NCBI GenBank assembly: GCA_030035585.1
Contig: CM057474.1
Span: 2,970,501-3,034,500 of the forward strand
From: Dugong dugon
Lineage: Eukaryota > Chordata > Mammalia > Sirenia > Dugongidae
DNA length: 64,000 nucleotides
Direction of reading: 5' to 3'
The notes under the pieces are model-generated. The model worked only from the letters and a program-made list of their open reading frames with translations. It did not search any database and was not told the origin of the DNA. The translations under genes and the position numbers were made by a program. This document shows, piece by piece, positions 1 through 12,800 of the stretch (its first letter is position 1; every line of letters starts with the position of its first letter).

Positions 1-1084
1 CATATAAAAAGTATAATATAAAATGTCAAACTATTTAGCCTTTATTAAGGTGTTGTGGAGTTGCCTTTCTGTAATATGCCAGGATACTTCAGGTGTTATT
101 TGTAATGTAACACCAGCATATGTGAACTGCATTACTGTTCCTCAGCTTCATGTATTACACTGATAAATTAAAAACCTGTAATTCTGTACTCCTGTTGATT
201 TGTCTTAGATAACTGAACAGGAGGATCAAAGCGGTTCCTAAAGTTACCAGATACTTAAGTGGAATTCTTAGCTTTCTTTTAAAATTGTTATAATTTTGTT
301 CAAGCAGATTTAATTTTTAAAGTTTCCATTTAAAACTATTTAATCCTTTATGACTTAAAGTTTTTCTTTTAGGCCTTAACGATTACTTAGTGTTTACTTG
401 CTTTTATCTCTTTATCTTTATTGCTAAAGTATTTCTTAGACAAACTGAAATGTAGACAGTTCATAGGCTTTTTGAAAAAAGATGCTAGTAGGAGTTTAAT
501 ATAAATCCAATAAATATCTCCATGACAACTTCAAGTTAGTCGCTTAAAATTAGTAAGTGTCTAAGTCATTTTTTTTAGATACCAGAAAGAGCTGCAGCCA
601 TCACTGGCTTTTACTGGCAAGAATAAAGAATGCCTGTTAAACACCAGCAGGCACAAAGGTTAAATTATAGTAAATGTTTGTATCATTGTTAATATAAAGT
701 GAAATATTAGGATCTTTCATTTTACAAAAGCAATCATCAGGTATTTACAAAATGAGTAGCTTGAGTTCAGCATTGTGCTAGTAATTTGGGATTATGTAGA
801 CTATATACATGTGATCTTAACTCTGAGGTGTTTACACCTGGAGAAATAAAGAGGTTTAGCCAAAAAAAGAGAAATAGAGATAAAGAGAATGAGTGTACAC
901 ACATATAAGAAATAATACGACAGTACAGAAATAAATGTTGGGTGAGGTTTCCATGTTTCATGGGTGTGGATAGTCAGAGGATAAAAGATAAATGAAGCTC
1001 AGAGAAACTAGGAGTGTTGCTGAATGTATTCATATATATTCAGATACGTACTCAATATATTCAGATATTCAGTATATTCATTAG

Positions 1085-1290
1085 GAAAGAAATATTTGTT
1101 GAACTGCTGATTTTCCTCAGGTACTAGGCCCCTCTCACAACTCAGTAAGGTGGGTTGTAGTTTTTCCTTCTTTATACATAAGGAAATGGGTCTGGAGAGA
1201 TTAACTAGCCCAAAGCCAGACTGCTAGTAAGTGACAGAGTGATTCAAACTCAAGCCTATCTGACTCCAACGGCCGTGCTTTTTGCAATAC
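1085..1290 (+). repeat. MIR SINE
   Basis: Matches the MIR core and 3' part: aggaaatgggtctggagaga, then CCAAAGCCAGACTGCTAGTA, then TCAAACTCAAGCCTATCTGA. Old and diverged. Confidence 0.75.
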
Positions 1291-1649
1291 AGCAAGCTTC
1301 TAAGAGATGTAGGAGATGGTAGCTGGGATTTTCAAGTCTTTTAGTAGTTGATATATAATGTTAATAAACTATGTCCATATATAAGGCGATTTCCCCATTT
1401 TGCAGTGACAAGATACAAGAAAAAACTTTTGGCCATCATGAATATATGAACTCTTAATGATGTAGCTAAAGTAGCCAAATGTGTGTAATATTTAGTTAAT
1501 TTAGTTACACATCCATAATTGAAATCATACCTATAAAATAGCATTTATTTAGAAGTATGACTTCTTTTTAATCTCATATTTTATGGAATAATTTTATTTA
1601 GACTCTTTATATGACCTTCAGTATCAGATGGTTCTTCATCACTAAAACA

Positions 1650-1727
1650 AAAAAAACCAAACCCGTTGGCATCAAGTCAATTCCAACTCTTAGTGACCCT
1701 GTAGGACAAGCTAGAATCACTAGGGCT
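1650..1727 (-). repeat. AfroSINE 3' fragment
   Basis: Complement of the AfroSINE tail: AACCCGTTGGCATCAAGTCA followed by the tyGTGACCCTGTAGGAC-type block. Truncated after about 75 bp. Confidence 0.65.
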
Positions 1728-2699
1728 TTATTTTTTTTAGTCATCTAACACAGTTTTCCAGAGCTTATCGTCTTTATTTCATCTAATTTGACAAAGAAGG
1801 CATTTTAAATACGTGTAAATTGCCATCCCTGGATGTTTTATTCTATGCCACAAGTACTCTTATATTAAGACACTTGTTTTTTTTCATCTGTCTACCCTAA
1901 ATAGGTATGTGTTTAGGGTCTCCATTATGTAGCATCTTCTACATTCGTTTCTTTTTACTCCTCCTCTTCTTCTGCAAAAAGGGGGCAAAAAGGATTTATT
2001 GAAAGTGTATCAGCTGTAAGAATTAGTGAGAAACTTAATTCTTAAGTTCAGAAAACGAGTGGACACTGAGGCTAGGCACCAGGGAACACACCAAGACCGT
2101 ACATGAATCTAGTTAAGATGATGTCTTTGGACTTCAGATACTCCCACCATTATCTTTCATTATCATTGTCGTTAGTGTGAGTAAGTTCTGAAATAGCCCT
2201 CAGATTCAAAGCCCTGGTAGAAGAACGTGTTAGAGAGCCTGTGTTACAGGGGCAGGGAGAGAAATCTGTCCATTTCAACTTCTGTTGTGAGAAGTAGAAA
2301 GCTGCCTCTTGAATAGGGAAGGAGTTGAGATTCGCATCTGAAAATATGCAGCATAAAGTTAGGAAACTTTAAATATTGTAACAAGAAGACCCATTTAGCT
2401 ATAGTTGTGGAGGAAAAAAATTGTCAGTTGACAATATGAAAGTTATTGATCAGAGTTAAAATACAATGGTTAGAACAAGAGAGATTTTCCTACAGAACGC
2501 TAATCTTTTTTTTTTTTTTTTTTTTTTAATTTTCCCGAGTTATAGTTTGGCTTCAGCTTCCCTGGGAGTTTATAAGAGCCTCTTCTAAGAGGATAAAGTC
2601 ATGAGCAGTTCTGGAATGCCTAGGGCATATCAGAGTTGAGGCATCTGGAGGATTGTAGTGTGGGCTAGGTAGTGCACAGATTGCAGAAATATATCACCA

Positions 2700-2911
2700 G
2701 ACACAGGAGTGAGTGAACCTTCAGATGATTGCAGCTCCCAGCCTTCGAGTCTTCCAGCTGAGTCCTCAGTTCATTGTGGAGCAAGATAAGTCATCCTTAT
2801 TGTGCACTGCGTGAATTTCTGGCCCACAGAATCTATGAGCTTAATAGTTGATTGTTTTATACCAGTAAGTTTTGGGGTATTTGTTACACAGCCATAGTAA
2901 CTTGAACAGAA
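2700..2911 (+). repeat. MLT1-type (ERVL-MaLR) LTR, 3' part
   Basis: The end reads like an MLT1 LTR 3' region: TTTTGGGGTATTTGTTACAC then AGCCATAGTAACTTGAACAG. Diverged, so the subfamily is not assigned. Confidence 0.55.
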
Positions 2912-2959
2912 TGTGTAAAGGGAGACTTCAACCTAGTCTATAAGGTTGGTGAAAACTTC

Positions 2960-3560
2960 CCTAAGAAAGTAAATTTCATCCCAATAGGCAAGATGTATCA
3001 TAAACCAAAATGTGAAAACTAAAACTATAGAATGTTTAGAAGAAAATCTTTGCAACCTTCTGGTTAAGAAAGATTTCTTAGATAGGATCTAACAAAGCAC
3101 AGACCAAAGAAAAAAATTGAAAAGTTAGATAACATTAAAATAAAATTTAATTTTAAGTTAAATTTTGTTTTATTGATTTGTTAACAAAATGCAAAGTCAG
3201 GCCACATTCCAGGAGAAAATATTTGCAATACATATATCTGACAAAGGACTTGTACCAAAATACGTGAGGAACTCTTAAAAACTCAGAAATAAGAAGAAAG
3301 CCCAATTTTAAAAATGGGGGAGATGCATAAGATTTGAATAGATAATTCATCAAATGAGATATACAAATGCAAATAAGCATATGAAAAAATGTTCAAACAT
3401 CATTTGTCAACAAAGCAGTGCAAATTAAAACCACCGTGAAGTCCTACTACACACCAACTGGAATGGTTAACATGAAAAAGACCAACACCACCAAGTGTTG
3501 ACAAGGACAAGGGAGCAACTGGAACTTCTCTCTGTGCATGACTGGTGGAAATCAAGAATA
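2960..3560 (+). repeat. Old L1 ORF2 fragment, sense
   Basis: Contains the classic L1 ORF2 3' block, including TCTGACAAAGGACTTGTACC, AGGAACTCTTAAAAACTCAG and ACACACCAACTGGAATGG. Ends shortly before the SNX16 exon at 3685. Confidence 0.75.
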
Positions 3561-3684
3561 ACGCAATCAGAGCTTAAAAAGCTGAGCTGAAGCTTATTCA
3601 TGAATACTTTCTCATAGTCAGCAGGATAAATTTTGTAGAATTGATATAATTGAGTTGAACATTGTATTTTCTTTTCTTTTTCAG

Positions 3685-3833
3685 TTAAAAGAGATGTTTC
3701 CTGGCTTTCGATTAGCACTTCCACCAAAACGCTGGTTTAAAGATAATTACAATGCCGACTTCTTAGAAGAAAGACAGTTAGGATTACAAGCGTTTCTTCA
3801 AAATTTAGTAGCTCACAAGGACATTGCTAACTG
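3685..3833 (+). CDS. SNX16: SNX16 exon, central PX domain
   Basis: The acceptor is a pyrimidine-rich tract ending TTTTTCAG at 3684, and the donor CTG|GTATGT follows 3833. The 149-nt exon starts in phase 0 and encodes 49 residues plus two bases of a Cys codon completed by the next exon. It holds the proline-containing loop ALPPKRW typical of PX domains, which forms part of the phosphoinositide pocket edge, followed by helices with [20 protein letters not shown]. The upstream PX exon carrying the main lipid-binding arginine motif is outside the window. No frame damage is visible. Confidence 0.95.
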
Positions 3834-6800
3834 GTATGTAACAAATTAAGAGATTATAAAAACATTCCAACAACCGACTTAAACTAATGAATAAATCTAG
3901 AAATGTAGTTATTCAAGCACAAAAATGTAGGGTAGGAGCATAATTATTTATTTTTTCTAATAAGGGGCTACATGGAATTTTCTTGCTTTCTTCCAGTAAG
4001 GACTTTATTTGGTATTTGCTTTTTATCAAAACTTTTAAAAAGTCAGCAAAGTGAAAATGCAGTGTATAACATTCTCAAACCAACCAACAGTAAACTTGAT
4101 TTTAGAATTAGTATTTTAACAACTGTTTAAACAAAATGAGCTCACATATTAGTAGATTTTTGGTTAACACATCACTGTATAATTTTGAGGATAATCATTC
4201 TTTATATTTCTCCATACTAGTGCAAAAGTATGAAAATTATGAACTTGAATTAATTTATATAGAAGGCCAAGTGAAAACACTGAAAACAAAAAAGGAAGAG
4301 AAAGGGTCTATATGGGTTTTTTGCTTCAAAATATATTTACTAGAAATTGCTTTATGATTTAATGTCAGGTGGGTGTCTAATTTTGCAACGTACATTATCA
4401 GATGAGTTTGAACAGTTCTGAAGAAAGTGGAGAGCATCTGTAGTGTGGCAGTAACATGTTGTATGCACCTACGTTTGTAACTTTCTCTAGCAATTTTTCA
4501 TCCAAGCATGGAAAACAATTTAAAAAAACCATTCTGTCTCATTTGTTCAACTTTTTTTTTTTTTAATTTTTTTAATGTAGTTCCACTTGTACATAACACA
4601 CACGTATTATACACATACATCTTGCTTTGTAATGTGTGCTGCCTAAGCTTGAGGCTTCATGGTATCCCTGCCCATTCCCTCCCATTCTACCAGTTGTTCT
4701 TCTAACAAAGGAACTACAATCCAAACCACTTCTCTCAACGCCCAATTCTATATGCAACTGCCTCCTTGCCATCTCCTTTGGATATGTCAGTTACCTCAAA
4801 CCTAAGACAGACTTAAAAGCTCACTCTCCAGACATTTCCTTCTCCATTTTTCAGCACCATCTTGCACCCAGAAGCTAGGAGTCATCCTTGACACATCCCT
4901 GACTATCCTTCTCTCTTCCTTTAAGTTGTAAATACCACTCAAACCTGTCTGCTTTCCTCCATCCCTGCCATCACTGCCCTAGTCCAGGCAGTTATTTCTT
5001 GCCTTAATTACTACAGAAGCTTCCCCACTGGTCTTCCTCATCCACTGTTAATTCTCTCAGTTCACTGGAGTCACAGGATCTTTTGTTATACAATCTAGTT
5101 AACTGTTCTTTCTGACCCCCACCTACCTGCCTGTCTTTGCAACCCCATGTTTTATTTTTCTTCCCGCCTCCTCTGTACATCACTTGTATTGGTCTTCTCT
5201 CAATTCTCCAAAATCAACTTGCTCTTTTTCCCTCAGGGTCTACAAATATGCTGTCCCTCTGCCTGGAAAAGTATAACCTTTCTCACTGCTAGCCCACCCA
5301 GCCCTGGCCTAGATAACTCCTGTGCATTCCCTCAAATGTCAACAGAAACTTAAGTAACTGGCTTTCCTTACCCAGCCCTCAGCCACCACTACCACCACCA
5401 CAGACCAGCTCAGTTCTTTCTTGTTGCATCTGTACCAGCCCTGCTCCGCTGGCTCTCAGAGCCAGCTCCCCGTGCCTTAAGACATTCACCGCATGTGCTG
5501 AATTAACTTTTCTCCTATGCTTTGAGGTTGATACTAGCTACATATCAGTCTTAAGAGAACTGAGAAAGTATTAGTCACCCAAAGCATTTTCAGTAGGGTT
5601 TCTCTCAGGAAGTCCCTGTTGAGAAAGGCTGGCTGGTATTTTTCTTTCAGACCATGTCAGTTTATAATTATTCCTGTGACTCTTGGATTGTGTTTCCCTC
5701 ACCAGACTATAAGGTTCATAACAGCAGGTCAGATGTCAGTTTTACTCACCACTCAGTGTCCAGTGCTTAGCACAGTGCCTGATACAGAGTAAGTGCGCAC
5801 TAAGTACTTGTTAACTAAATGACAGAGTTGTTGCTATCTGCTGTTGTATTGTTTGTTTAGGAAAAAAGATTGAAACAAATATGACAAAACTTAGCGATTG
5901 TGTGTTCTAAGTAGTGGGAAAGTGGGTGTTTCCTACCTTTCTGCATTTTTTTTTTTTTTTACATCTCTCAAAATGAAGAAGAAAAGATTAGTGTTAATTC
6001 AGACACACAAAGGAAAAATAAAAACAACACACACTAAAATCATAGAGAAAACCTTTAGAGAAAACACATTTTATACCATTCCATGAAAAAAAGATTTTCA
6101 CAGCTAAGAAGTCAACGCATTTTACCCGCTTTGTCTTCTCTCGTTATCAGTAAGCTTTTACGTCTCTGTATTAAAATGTTGTGGTGAATTAAAATCCAAT
6201 TTATTCTGTAAATGACTATGCTTTATCTAATGAAATATTAAATAATATGAATCAAGTAAATAAACTCATCTTGTGACTTCTTGATTTTCTTAAATAGTGT
6301 ATCTCAGTTGAAATGTTCAGCTGCATCTTTTTGTTTTTAATTTCTGATAACAGAGCTCAGTTTCTAAGGTAGGCATCGCTAGGAACAGTCTTAAATGTCC
6401 CTAAAACTGCACACCTCAGAATGGTGGTATTGGTGTTGCTCAGTTTTTAAATAGATATTTCAGGGAAAGAAAGATTCCACGGTCAGATACATTGGGCAGA
6501 GGTTTCATTTTGCATTCCTAGAGTATCAGAGGTTCTAAAAAAATATTCTTGCATGAAAGAATCTAGTATACATTGCATTTATTTGCCTGCCTACTTTTGT
6601 CATATTTTATCATCAGACATTTCAGGAATGTGATTAAGTCACTTAAATTGAACTCAAAATAAAGTTCTTTCTGCCCATTGCTTCTTTATGGTTGATGGAT
6701 AGCATATTTTATTTTTCACTGCAAAAAGTTGTCTTAATAAATTATTGCTCAGAAAATGAGAAGGGGAGGAGAGGAAGGGTTGTTTGACTGTCTTAAGCAT

Positions 6801-9800
6801 TTGCCCTATATCATGCTAGAAGGGTGTAAAAGAAGCCGAGGGTATACTCATCGGTCTTAAAATTCATCTGGAGAAATTAGGCTTCCACTTGAACAAAAGA
6901 AGGGCATTTATAAAAGGCTGTACAGTCTGATGCAGGTGGTAAAAATCACAGGAACTCCGAGAAGAGGAAGATCAGCACTGTTTGCAGTGATCAAGCAATC
7001 CTGGAAGTAGGAAGCAGGATTTGAGAGTATTGAAGGCTGGATTAAGATGATGGGTAAGAAGATGTGTATGAGTCAGAAGCAAATAGTTAGAAGATGTGTA
7101 GGAAGTCCCAGGTTGCCAGACAGCTGTTTATTAGTTAAAGTCGATCCATTAAAACAAGAGTAATACTGCTTTGCATGTTTTTGAGATTATACTCCAGAAA
7201 TATCTCCCCACCCCTCAGTACTGTTTCTTCTGTTAAAAAATGGCTAATTCTCAAAGGGTGGAGGCAGAATTACTGCAGTGTTCTGCCATCAGCTTAGCAT
7301 TACTCATCTACTACCCAGCAAAGATTTTCAGCACCTCCACAGTCTAAATTCAGACAGTAGTTGGTTCATAGGGTAGTTCACCAGACGAAAGCTTGATTGT
7401 GTCTAAAAACGTAAAAGACTGAGAAAAGGTTCTTCTATTTTTTACAATCCAAAAGGAAGAGGGGAAGTCTCTCCTCACAGAAAAGAAAAATCCCTGACAT
7501 CTCTTTACGAAGGTATTGTTGTTGTCTTCTGTTACTGATTCCAACTCATGGCAACCCAATGTGTTTTACAGACTAGAACTGCTCCATAGGGTTTGCTTGG
7601 CTGTAAACTACAGAAGCAGGTCGCCAGGCATTTTATTCCATGGCGCTGCCAAGTGGGTTGCAGCTGCCAACCATTTGGTTACTAGCCAAGCACATTTGCG
7701 CCACCCACGGGCCTTTATGAAAACAGAGCTGTGTTTAAGAATCACTACTGAAAACATCCATTGGCGGTACATGACCTGCTGCTGTGCCGGTTAGCGTCCT
7801 GTTGCGGCTGAAATGGCCGCGTGGCCAAGATGACTGCCTTTACATTGCCAGAGAGCTGTTCAATGTTAATTCTTTATATGGTTCTGTTTGTTTCCTTTCT
7901 GATATCCTTAGTACCTTAACCCAGTTACTTAACTTTCGTGTTGGCTAAAAACTTGCCATCACACAACTGGCAGCTCTTGGAATTGTAGTTCCTCTAACCA
8001 CACCAGAGCCGAAGAGGAGAAAGTAAGACCTGAGAAGATAGTAAGGACTGCTGGTCGAATGTTTTCAGAAAATAATGTTTTCCAATGCATTCAGAAAGTA
8101 CAAAGTAAGAAAACAGATTTTAAAAAATTAATACTTCAGTGATAAAAGAATTTATTAACAGATTTTGATTTTTCAATAAATATTTAGTTGCTACTGTATA
8201 TGGTGTGACTGTTACACAAAAGTAAATTATATACTGACCGTGTTTTGAAAAGAACTGAATAGGCAGAAGACATGCCCAAGATAACTATAATGCATAAAGG
8301 GCGAGATCTCTTTTCAGAAGAGAGAACTTTTGTCTGAGAGGGCTCCTAGAGGCTGACAGTGAAGCTGGATTTTAAAGAATTAGTAAGATTTGGATTGGCA
8401 AAGAGAAGGCGAAGAAGGACTTTCCAGACAGAAGGGAATATCACAGTCAAAATGCAGAAGCAGGAAAGATAGGTCCTGTACTAGGAACAGCATGAAACTC
8501 GGTTTGTCAAGGTGAGAGATATGTAAAGATGGATACAAGGAATAAAGTCTTGTATTGCACAATCTGTTATAGTTAAAATATTACCGTTTATTGTTTTATG
8601 ATGCGCTACTTAGAAATTGTTACATCGTTCGTCAGCACAGCAAATATTTTAGTGTGCTCTATTTTCAGAACTGCTCCACATATATCCTGATTTATCAAAT
8701 CTTTCCTCCTTTTTAATTCTTTAAATGCAAGGGTTAAAATTGTGTATTTTTTTCTTCATATTACTATCCATCTGTAAGGGCTTCACTGCCAAAATTCAAT
8801 ATTTTAAATTTTACGTCTGTTAAAAAAAAAAAAGTTTAGGATGGATCGGAATTAACAGCACTTCATGGTTTAAAAAAAAAAATAGTGTGCAAACATTTAT
8901 ATGAGGGGACAATTGAAGGAACTGAGAATACTTACCCTTTAAAAAGAAAAAGAACTTGGGGAAATGATAGCCATCTTCACAAATTTGAAAGATTGTGATG
9001 GGAAGAAGGATATTTATCAATATATAACTATTTAGCTTTAGGTCAGTGCTGCAGTGTGCGTATGAATCACCAGGGGATCTTGTAAAATGCAGATCCTGAT
9101 TCAGCAGGTCTAGGGTAAAGATTTGGCATTTCTAGCAAGTTTCTAGATGATACTAGTACCGCTGGCCTGGAGACCTTTTAAATAGCAAGGCTGAATGTAG
9201 AACTAGGAATGATTGAAAGTGAGAGGTTAGAGGAAAGCTCAGATAAAGAAAGTTACATATCATTTCAAGCTCTCCAGTATAAAAACATGTCTCTTTACCT
9301 TAAGTATTTAAAGAGGCTAAGTAACTATCAATGACATGTATTAAGTGGCATGATTTGGATTAGGTAACTTCTTAGGTCTCTTCCCGTTGTAAAATCCAAT
9401 AATTCTGTACTTCTTGAAGACGAATACTTACAGATGACTATTTTTATACTTTTTTAACTTGACCTATCTTCTCACGGAAACTTTTATTATTATTGTGTAT
9501 AAGGTGCTATTATATATACAAAGATATTGTTAAAGAGAAATCAAATTAGCATTAGACCTTTTATAAAATAAAAAGGGAATTTGATTATATAAGTAGTTCA
9601 TATAATGGCATCTCATAAGAATTCAATACATTATTGTTGAGTTTATTTAGATTATTTTGGCCACAAAACATTAGTCTGATAGAAATTCAATTCTGTAAAT
9701 TTGTAAAATATACAATAAATCCAAATACTTTGTACTTGGATGCATGTAAATTCTTACCTAATTAAATTGAGTCTCAGAGACAGTATGCAAAACTCAGTTT

Positions 9801-12800
9801 TGTGGGCTTAGTAGAGAAATAATTTTAAGCAAATTGCTTAACTGGTTTAACTCTCAATGTCCCGATTTGGAAAATGGAATTGGGCTAGATATTCTCTAAA
9901 AGTCCCCATTCAGCCCTTAATTTCTCATATTCTATCCTCTGTGTTAGGCTTCTTATGACTCTTGAGGTCATAGCATCAGAAACAGCCAGGCTCTAACTTT
10001 CTTTTAACTGTTAAGACTTTTGGTCTTACTCATTGCTGCCCTGAGCCATTTGAGACTACAGGGCAGTAGGCTATTTGCTTCTGGTTTCTGCAGTAATACG
10101 TGAATACTACTGACAGTTTTTTAGGCACACTTTTTGAAACTACACAAGAGTACGCGATAGACTGTTGTCACCCAAAATCAAGAAAAGGAAGCCACAAACA
10201 AGGAAGCAATAAGTCTTTCCACCTCATCTTGTGAAATAGGACTATCTGTTGAAAACTAAAATCCATCTCACATTTGAGAATTGTACATCGTGTTTATCTA
10301 CAACAGTGGAAAAAGTTTGTTCTGATGCTCTTAATAGTTTCATTAATTTTTTTGCATAGATTTTAAGAATTAATTATTGAATACTTAATCTATGCCGTGC
10401 TGGTTAACTTGGATGTGGTCTTCATAGTCTAGGAACTTGTTACTACCTTTTAGTGGAGTGGTAGTTGGTAAACAGACATACTAATAATAGAGTGTAATAA
10501 GTCCTATGAAAGGGATCTCTATAATGTCGTATGGTAATAGCTAGAAGAACACTGAAGCTAGTTGAGGGTAGGAAAAGGGGTTTACTCAGAGAAAGCTCCC
10601 AGGAAGAGAGAATAGCTGAACTAAGTCTTAAAGTGTAAGTAAGAGTTAACCAGGTAGAGGTGGCGGGGGAGGGCAGGGACAATAGCAGCAAGCATGAGCA
10701 AAGGCATGGAGCCGTGAAATAGGAGTGAGGATGTACTGTTGATGGAGTGTCAAATAAGAGAGGAGGTTCAAACTTGAAGGTAGGCAGGTGCTTTATGCCA
10801 AAGCCAGGAGCTTGGCTTTTTCCCTCTTGCTAGAGAGACCATAGGTGGGTTTTTGTTTTTTGTTTTTTTACACCTGACCCAAGAACAGTTCATTAGAGCT
10901 CATACTAGAGAATTTTTTTTTTAAATATTATTTTATTGAGTTTTTGGTGAAAGTTTATACAGCAAGTCAGGTTCCCATTTGACAATTTCCACACAAATTG
11001 TTCAGTGACATTAGTTACATTTACCACAGTGTGTCAGCATTGTCTTCGTGTTCTGAGTGTTCCCTTTCCAGTACTCTAGTTTGGGTTTTATTTGGTTATG
11101 GTCTTAGCTTTACTTCTGAGTAATTGTTGACCTTTTGGCCTCATACTGATGGTTTTTAACTAAGGCACCGATCTTACAGGTAATATCATTTATTTTTTGC
11201 ACCACTCTGCTGTTTCGCTAAAAGACGATTTCAGGAGATAGGCTCAGCTTTGAGTTTAAGGAGCATCTCGGGGGTCCTCTTTTCTCTACTGTTCAGCTTG
11301 TGTGGCTTTTTTTTTTTTTTTTTTTTTAAATAAGAGTCTGAGTTCTGCTCCACATTTTTCTCCCATTTTATCTGGGATCATCTATTGTGACCCTGATCAG
11401 AACAGTCAGTGGTGGTAGCAGGGCACCATCTAGTTCTTCTGGTCTCAGGGTAGATGAGGTTGTGGCTCATGCAGACTTGTTTCTTCTCTGAGCTTTTGGT
11501 TACCTTCTTACTGTTTTGCTCCTGCTGAGTAGATGAGTTTTCATTTGGGTTTCACATAAAACATTTGCTGGAAGGGATTAGATTAGAAGGGGTAAAACTG
11601 AGTTTTTCTAGTTTCTACCCAGAAGGAGTGAAATTGGATTAGAACAGATAAAACTAAGGCAGAGACACCAGTAGGCTAAAAGTATCTAGGTGAGAATGAT
11701 CAAGGTCTAACCTAAGCCCCTACTGCCAGGGCATACATCCAGCACAGAAAGCTGAGCATGAGCCCTTCAGCCTTACACGCATCTGCTCCAGCCTCATACA
11801 CTGTGAGCCTGTCACTAGCCTTGATCTCTGAGTCCTTAGCCTCAGGGTTGTATTTAATGTCATTTTTTGTTACTTTTAATCAGCCACAAATACTAAAGAG
11901 AAAACTGATTTAGGATTTCTATCTGAAGTCCCTCAGTGTATTTTTGCAATGACTTTTTGTGCCTAATTTATTTTTGACAAATTGGTGTCTAGTATTTTTA
12001 GTATATTTTTTACTTAGTTCTTAAATGACCTTTTAATGAATTGTAGGCATTTGTCTTAGGGTTTTTCCCCCCTTTTAAGGTATAGATTTTGAGATAAAGA
12101 GCACATTTAGCTATTAAGTTGCTAGTCTTTCCCTCCCCCCCCCCAATTTTGTGAAATGCAAACCAACCAAAAACCAAACTCGTTACCGTCAAGTCAATTC
12201 CAACTCATCGTGACCCTGTAGAACAGAGTAGAACTGCCCTATAGGGTTTCCAAGGAGCAGATGGTGGATTTGAACTGCTGACCTTTTGGTTGGCAGCCAA
12301 CTTCTTAACCACTTTGCCACCAGGGCTCTGAAATGCAAAAGATACATAATTATGAAAGAAAAAAGAGGAAAAAATAGTGAAGTTTTATTGAATGGATTGT
12401 TTATTAAGTTAGATTTCAAAAGATTAATATGTAACTTGATGAATTTTATATTAAGTATATAGTTTGGACCCCCACGTGTCTGTCCGTTTGTCGTACTGTG
12501 GGGGCTTACATGTTGCTGGTGCTGGAAGCTATGTCACCAGTATTCATATATCAGCAGAGTTACCCATGGCAGACAGGTTTCAGCTGAGCTTCCAGACTGA
12601 GACAGACTAGGAAGAAGGACCTGGCAGTCTACTTCTGAAAAGAGCCAGTGAAAACCTTACGAATAGCAGCAGAACATGGTCCGATACAGTGCTGGAAGAT
12701 GAGCCCCCCCGGTTGGAAGGCATTCAAAAGACAACTGAGGAAGAGCTGCCTCATCACAATAGAGTTGACCTTAATGACGTGGATGGAGTCGAGCTTTTGG

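Larger units (their letters stand above)
1..3684 (+). other. SNX16 intron (5' end outside window)
   Basis: There is no coding exon: I looked for the upstream PX exon and did not find it. The intron holds a MIR (about 1085-1290), an AfroSINE fragment (1650-1727), part of an MLT1-type LTR (2700-2911) and an old L1 fragment (2960-3560). The rest is AT-rich sequence I cannot classify, with a T-run at 2506-2527. Confidence 0.6.
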